Below are positions 5,290-7,641 of a DNA stretch of 7,641 bases, piece after piece. Position numbers and translations under genes: made by a program. The number at the start of each line of letters is the position of its first letter. The stretch's first letter is position 1. Origin of the DNA: Patescibacteria group bacterium (GTDB lineage Bacteria; Patescibacteriota; Gracilibacteria; UM-FILTER-43-11); assembly GCA_029260955.1 (NCBI GenBank), contig JAJDCF010000102.1, positions 1-7,641 of the forward strand, in the 5' to 3' direction. The notes under the pieces were generated by a model that ran no database searches, had not been told where the DNA came from, and saw only the letters and a program-made list of their open reading frames with translations.

Positions 5290-6243
5290 CTAAAACTCAG
5301 CTGATCCAATAAAGCGAAAATCTGTGATGGGCCACAAGACAATCAGAACCTTTCCACTAATGTTGGCTTCTGGCACAAATGGGAAGGAATCCTGAGTAAC
5401 CGGTTCAAGCCAGCTGCGGCTGTCATTACTGTGATTGCGGTTGTCTCCTAGGACAAAATAATGCCCCTCAGGAACCTCATAAACATTCTGACGCTGCCTT
5501 TGACCGATGTAGGTACGATTTAAGTTTTCACTGTTCAAAAAAGGCTCATCAATTTGCATAAAATCATCGTCACCAGAGCGTTTTACATAAACACGTCCAC
5601 TATCTATTTTTACGGTGTCACCTGGCACTCCAATAACACGCTTCACAAAATATTCCGGCCCCATGGAGTCGTAAACACGCACATTGTAAGTCTTGTCAGC
5701 ATCTCCTTCTAGTAATATAGACCCTTTTTTAGCAGAGTTCTTATCAATTTCCAGTTTTTTCACCTTTGCCCAGTCTGTTTGCATTGCAGTACTGCCTGGA
5801 GCTGCCGTTTGTGGTGCATAATAAACTAAATCATTCTCTTCCACATCTTCCTTGCAGAGCCAAAAGATGGATAGTAACGCATTTTCACAATATTGGCTAT
5901 CCTTGGTCTTTAGTAATTCAGAGAAGTCAAAAGTTCCATCGCCAGAGGCATTCATTTCAACAAATTCCTCGAATTTTGGGGCATCCTTGCTGGTGGCAGG
6001 TGGCAGAAAAACAATGGGGTCACCGCGATCCACATCGCCCACCGTGTAACTCAGTTTATCGATCAAAATAAACTCCTTATTTTGTAGAGTGTCAGCCATA
6101 GATGAACCAACGACTCGGAACGGGGAAATCAAGAAACTACGAATCAATATCACCAGTATTATGATGATAATTGCATTGTATAGTATGTCGGCCAAAAACA
6201 AGCCGATCTCCTTCAGGAATTTACTAGAACCGCCTCGTTCCAT
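5290..6243 (-). CDS. lepB: Signal peptidase I with a large extracytoplasmic insertion
   Basis: Serine protease that cleaves signal peptides from exported proteins at the outer face of the membrane. One N-terminal membrane helix spans about residues 18-38. The catalytic serine is S48 in VVGSSM, and the general base is K201 in YFVKRVIGVPGD. The GDNRNHSNDSR block is at 267-276, and GKVLIVLWP (298-305) closes the fold. All core boxes are intact. The segment between GDPIVF (74-79) and the catalytic lysine is about 115 residues, whereas most bacterial enzymes have only a short link there, so the protein is long at 317 residues. The insertion carries an EF-hand-like loop (98-109) and two cysteines (C119, C130). 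The gene diverges from the PH-domain gene; no clear ribosome binding site precedes the ATG. A second ATG four bases upstream is out of frame. Confidence 0.93.
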   Translation of the reverse strand: MERGGSSKFLKEIGLFLADILYNAIIIIILVILIRSFLISPFRVVGSSMADTLQNKEFILIDKLSYTVGDVDRGDPIVFLPPATSKDAPKFEEFVEMNASGDGTFDFSELLKTKDSQYCENALLSIFWLCKEDVEENDLVYYAPQTAAPGSTAMQTDWAKVKKLEIDKNSAKKGSILLEGDADKTYNVRVYDSMGPEYFVKRVIGVPGDTVKIDSGRVYVKRSGDDDFMQIDEPFLNSENLNRTYIGQRQRQNVYEVPEGHYFVLGDNRNHSNDSRSWLEPVTQDSFPFVPEANISGKVLIVLWPITDFRFIGSAEF

Positions 6244-6272
6244 ACATTTTTTGTCTAAAATTGCCCGTACAG

Positions 6273-6299
6273 CTTATATGGATTGGCGAGCATTTACAA
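6273..6299 (-). promoter_or_regulatory. Weak candidate lepB promoter
   Basis: On the minus strand TTGTAA (6294-6299) and TATAAG (6273-6278) are separated by only 15 bases, and would give a leader of about 23 bases. The short spacer makes this doubtful. Its -35 box overlaps the -35 of the divergent promoter on the other strand. Confidence 0.25.
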
Positions 6300-6321
6300 G
6301 GGCAGATTTTTTTGAAATAAT
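6293..6321 (+). promoter_or_regulatory. Promoter of the PH-domain membrane protein gene
   Basis: TTTACA (6293-6298) and AATAAT (6316-6321), each 5 of 6 to consensus, are separated by exactly 17 bases. The predicted start near 6328 leaves a leader of about 17 bases, A-rich and without a Shine-Dalgarno motif, before the ATG at 6345. Confidence 0.6.
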
Positions 6322-6344
6322 GGCCATAGCAAAACCAAAAACAA

Positions 6345-6923
6345 ATGTTTGTAGATGAATTAATATTCCAGAGGCATCTGGAAAAAGGGGAAGAGGTACT
6401 CTACGCTGCCCATAAGCATTGGAGCGAGTTTTTCGGGCCATTTATTCGAATCCTGTTTTTCGGCTTTATACTGCCATGGGTGCTTTACTATATTGGATTC
6501 AAAAGCAGTGTCTTTTTGGCAATAATTGTGGTGTGGATGTTGCTTGCCGCGATCAGGTTATTTCATGACTTCATCGACTGGCATTCTGACGTTTGGCTAT
6601 TTACCAATATGAGTATCATCATTATAGAATGGCACGGTATTTTCTCGAACACCTCTCAGCGAATCGGTTACGAGGATATTGAGGGTGTAGCCTTTGTCAT
6701 TAAAGGATTCTTTGGGGCAGTCATGAAGTACGGAGACGCAACGCTAAAAGTGATTTCCGGTTCTCATGTAGTACTTAAAAATGCAAAGAGCCCAAAAAAA
6801 ATCGAATTGGCCTTGATGAGGCATCAGGGAAGCTACTTAAGTAAGCGCGAAATGGCCGATGCGGGGAGTCTAAAGCAAATGCTCTCGCAAATGGTGGCCC
6901 ATCACATTCGAAATAAAAAATAA
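6345..6923 (+). CDS. Membrane protein with bacterial PH-like (bPH_2/YdbS-like) domain
   Basis: A 192-residue protein of unknown function. After a charged N-terminus (EKGEEVLYAAHKHW, 13-26) come two adjacent membrane helices at about 31-50 and 54-74. The soluble part, about 82-160, begins WLFTNMSIIIIEWHGIFSN, continues with RIGYEDIEGV (106-115) and is rich in beta strands. This order, a charged start, paired helices and then a domain opening with a 'lT..ri....G.f' pattern, is that of bacterial PH-domain proteins (bPH_2). The C-terminus is basic and polar. It is the first gene of the plus-strand set, 95 bp before the next gene and divergent from lepB. A role in membrane or envelope organisation is plausible but not shown. 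Confidence 0.72.
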   Translation: MFVDELIFQRHLEKGEEVLYAAHKHWSEFFGPFIRILFFGFILPWVLYYIGFKSSVFLAIIVVWMLLAAIRLFHDFIDWHSDVWLFTNMSIIIIEWHGIFSNTSQRIGYEDIEGVAFVIKGFFGAVMKYGDATLKVISGSHVVLKNAKSPKKIELALMRHQGSYLSKREMADAGSLKQMLSQMVAHHIRNKK

Positions 6924-6975
6924 TTTTGGTTTACTTTTTATCAAATTAATCTAAACTAAGAGGCAAAGAGCGACT

Positions 6976-6997
6976 TCCCCGAATTGAGCCTTGGGGA
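6976..6997 (+). other. Leader hairpin upstream of the 133-residue membrane protein
   Basis: TCCCCGA pairs with TTGGGGA (7 bp including one G-T) around an 8-base loop. It is followed by A-rich sequence, not T-rich, so it is not a terminator on this strand. It lies 21 bases before the ATG and probably within the 5' leader of the downstream gene. It may structure the leader or block transcript decay; no ligand-binding motif is recognisable. Confidence 0.45.
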
Positions 6998-7018
6998 CAA
7001 AAAACAAAAAACAAAAAA
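6998..7018 (+). repeat. Three tandem CAAAAAA heptamers abutting the start codon
   Basis: The 7-base unit CAAAAAA occurs three times without error and runs directly into the ATG at 7019. There is no Shine-Dalgarno sequence. An unpaired A-rich tract beside a start codon can favour ribosome loading, and such a repeat can also change length by slippage and so tune expression; both are inferences. Confidence 0.8.
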
Positions 7019-7420
7019 ATGAAATTTATCGTCACTATCATCCTAATTTTTGTGATAGCGGATGTGCTAATTGTTGGCTACATCCTTTTTAGGCGATACA
7101 ACAAAAAAATGAGCAAGTCGGCGATCAATGAGATTCAAGTGGCCTGGAAGAAAATCATACGAGAAACCGATCATAAGCACGCGATTTTAGAAGCAGATAA
7201 GCTACTAGATCACGCATTAAAGAAAATGGGTTATAGGGGTAGTTTGGGTGCCAAGCTTAAAAAAGCTCCTACTCTTTTTAAAAACATCAACGACGTGTGG
7301 GCGGCACATAAAGTCAGAAACAACATTGCTCACAAAATAGATTACAAGGTGGACGAAAAAACTTACAAAGCCACGATGCTGAAATTCAAGCAGGCATTCA
7401 AGGACTTAAAAATATTCTAA
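7019..7420 (+). CDS. Small membrane-anchored protein with RNxxxH (HEPN-like) motif
   Basis: A 133-residue protein I do not recognise as a named family, although similar W..HK.RN.IAH proteins seem common in CPR genomes. Residues 3-24 form one hydrophobic helix, followed by a basic RRYNKK stop-transfer segment that places the rest in the cytoplasm. The soluble part is all-helical: an amphipathic ILEADKLLDHALKKMGYRG (56-74), then NDVWAAHKVRNNIAHKID (91-108). The R100-N101-x3-H105 spacing matches the RNxxxH motif of HEPN-fold nucleic-acid or nucleotide-binding proteins, but no partner nucleotidyltransferase is present. It follows the PH-domain gene by 95 bp and ends eight bases before the hairpin of the second repeat copy. 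Function unknown; the HEPN link is tentative. Confidence 0.75.
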   Translation: MKFIVTIILIFVIADVLIVGYILFRRYNKKMSKSAINEIQVAWKKIIRETDHKHAILEADKLLDHALKKMGYRGSLGAKLKKAPTLFKNINDVWAAHKVRNNIAHKIDYKVDEKTYKATMLKFKQAFKDLKIF

Positions 7421-7427
7421 TTGCTGA

Positions 7428-7444
7428 AACCTTTAAAAAAGGTT
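7428..7444 (+). other. Hairpin before repeat copy 2, possible weak terminator
   Basis: AACCTTT and AAAGGTT form a perfect 7-bp stem with a 3-base loop, eight bases after the stop of the upstream gene. Eighteen bases here match the hairpin at 1182-1200 in the same position relative to the other repeat copy. As there, no T-run follows on the transcribed strand. Confidence 0.45.
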
Positions 7445-7452
7445 CCAGTACC

Positions 7453-7564
7453 TCCAAAATATCTGTATTCGCTCGAACATTTTCTTCGCCCAGCTTCGCA
7501 GCTTCCTTCACCGCACATGTCGCCTCAGGGTCTGCCTCGCGGGCTCGCAAAAATTTCTCACTCA
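7453..7564 (+). repeat. 112-bp GC-rich intergenic repeat, copy 2 (upstream of adk)
   Basis: Inverted, 110/112-identical counterpart of 1041-1152. Relative to transcription its setting is the same: stop codon, AAACCTTT-type hairpin, variable spacer (8 bases here, 30 in copy 1), 112-bp core, two bases, TATTAT, start codon. The antisense strand has an open frame of 55 codons beginning at a GTG (7563-7565). In copy 1 that position is CTG, and the frame shifts at the spacer, so protein coding is unlikely. Confidence 0.9.
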
Positions 7565-7572
7565 CATATTAT
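7544..7572 (+). promoter_or_regulatory. Probable leaderless promoter of adk
   Basis: TATTAT (7567-7572) lies 8 bases before the adk ATG. CTCGCA occupies the -35 position (7544-7549) with a 17-base spacer, exactly as at aroE. Transcription would start at about 7579-7581, leaving essentially no leader. The -35 match is weak (3 of 6), so the repeat may supply other activating sequence. Confidence 0.5.
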
Positions 7573-7580
7573 AAATTTAG

Positions 7581-7641
7581 ATGGATATCATACTGTTTGG
7601 AATGCAGGGCTCTGGGAAGGGAACTCAGGGCAAGATTTTAG
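7581..7641 (+). CDS. adk: Adenylate kinase, first 20 codons (cut by window edge)
   Basis: The frame opens MDIILFG and carries the P-loop GMQGSGKGTQ at residues 7-16, with K13 as the phosphate-binding lysine. Adenylate kinases begin with exactly this short beta strand and a GxxGxGKGTQ loop at residues 7-16. The enzyme interconverts ATP plus AMP and two ADP in the cytoplasm. M8-Q9 replaces the more usual P/A-P pair. Only the first tenth is visible, so the lid type cannot be told. No Shine-Dalgarno sequence is present and a -10 box lies 8 bases upstream, consistent with a leaderless transcript. Confidence 0.85.
   Translation, partial: MDIILFGMQGSGKGTQGKIL

Noticed and set aside
7398..7565. 55-codon antisense frame through repeat copy 2, starting at a GTG and giving a helical, charged peptide
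   Set aside because: Copy 1 has CTG at the start position preceded by a stop, both substitutions in the core change the amino acid, and the spacer length difference (30 against 8 bases) breaks the frame. DNA or RNA conservation explains the pattern better than a protein.

Overview
The window (about 43% G+C by eye) looks like chromosomal DNA from a small-genome bacterium of the Candidate Phyla Radiation (Patescibacteria), perhaps Peregrinibacteria-like. The taxon is an inference from three things: leaderless or Shine-Dalgarno-free starts at essentially every gene, the mix of core genes with a partner-switching pair, and a short W..HK.RN.IAH protein of a type I associate with that group. TGA acts as a normal stop (aroE ends in TGA at the usual family length), which argues against the UGA-recoding Gracilibacteria and Absconditabacteria. 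No tRNA, rRNA, CRISPR array, transposase or phage gene is visible.

Minus strand, in transcription order from right to left: signal peptidase I with an unusual insertion (5290-6243); an RsbW/SpoIIAB-type ATPase (4662-5222); a STAS protein with a Pro/Ala-rich tail (4109-4639); a membrane-anchored family-5 substrate-binding protein (2577-4049); hisS (1207-2517); a GC-rich intergenic repeat; aroE (205-1026); and the 5' part of nth (1-208), whose start overlaps the aroE stop as ATGA. Plus strand, left to right: a membrane protein with a bacterial PH-like domain (6345-6923); a small membrane-anchored protein with an RNxxxH motif (7019-7420); a second copy of the same repeat; and the first 20 codons of adk (7581-7641). 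The two gene sets diverge at 6244-6344.

The ATPase and STAS genes form a partner-switching pair behind a near-consensus promoter (TTGAAA, 17 bp, TATAAT) with a perfect 8-bp palindrome at the expected transcription start. The target sigma factor or effector is not in the window. The pair sits beside envelope genes (signal peptidase, substrate-binding protein), so a link to envelope or nutrient state is possible but unproven. aroE, hisS, adk and nth are housekeeping genes.

The most unusual structure is a 112-bp element present twice (1041-1152 and, inverted, 7453-7564) with 110/112 identical bases. Each copy follows an AAACCTTT-type hairpin downstream of one gene and ends two bases before a TATTAT box that sits 6-8 bases from the ATG of the next gene (aroE or adk). 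It behaves like a mobile or dispersed leader/promoter cassette. Because the copies are inverted, they could also support inversion of the 6.3 kb between them.
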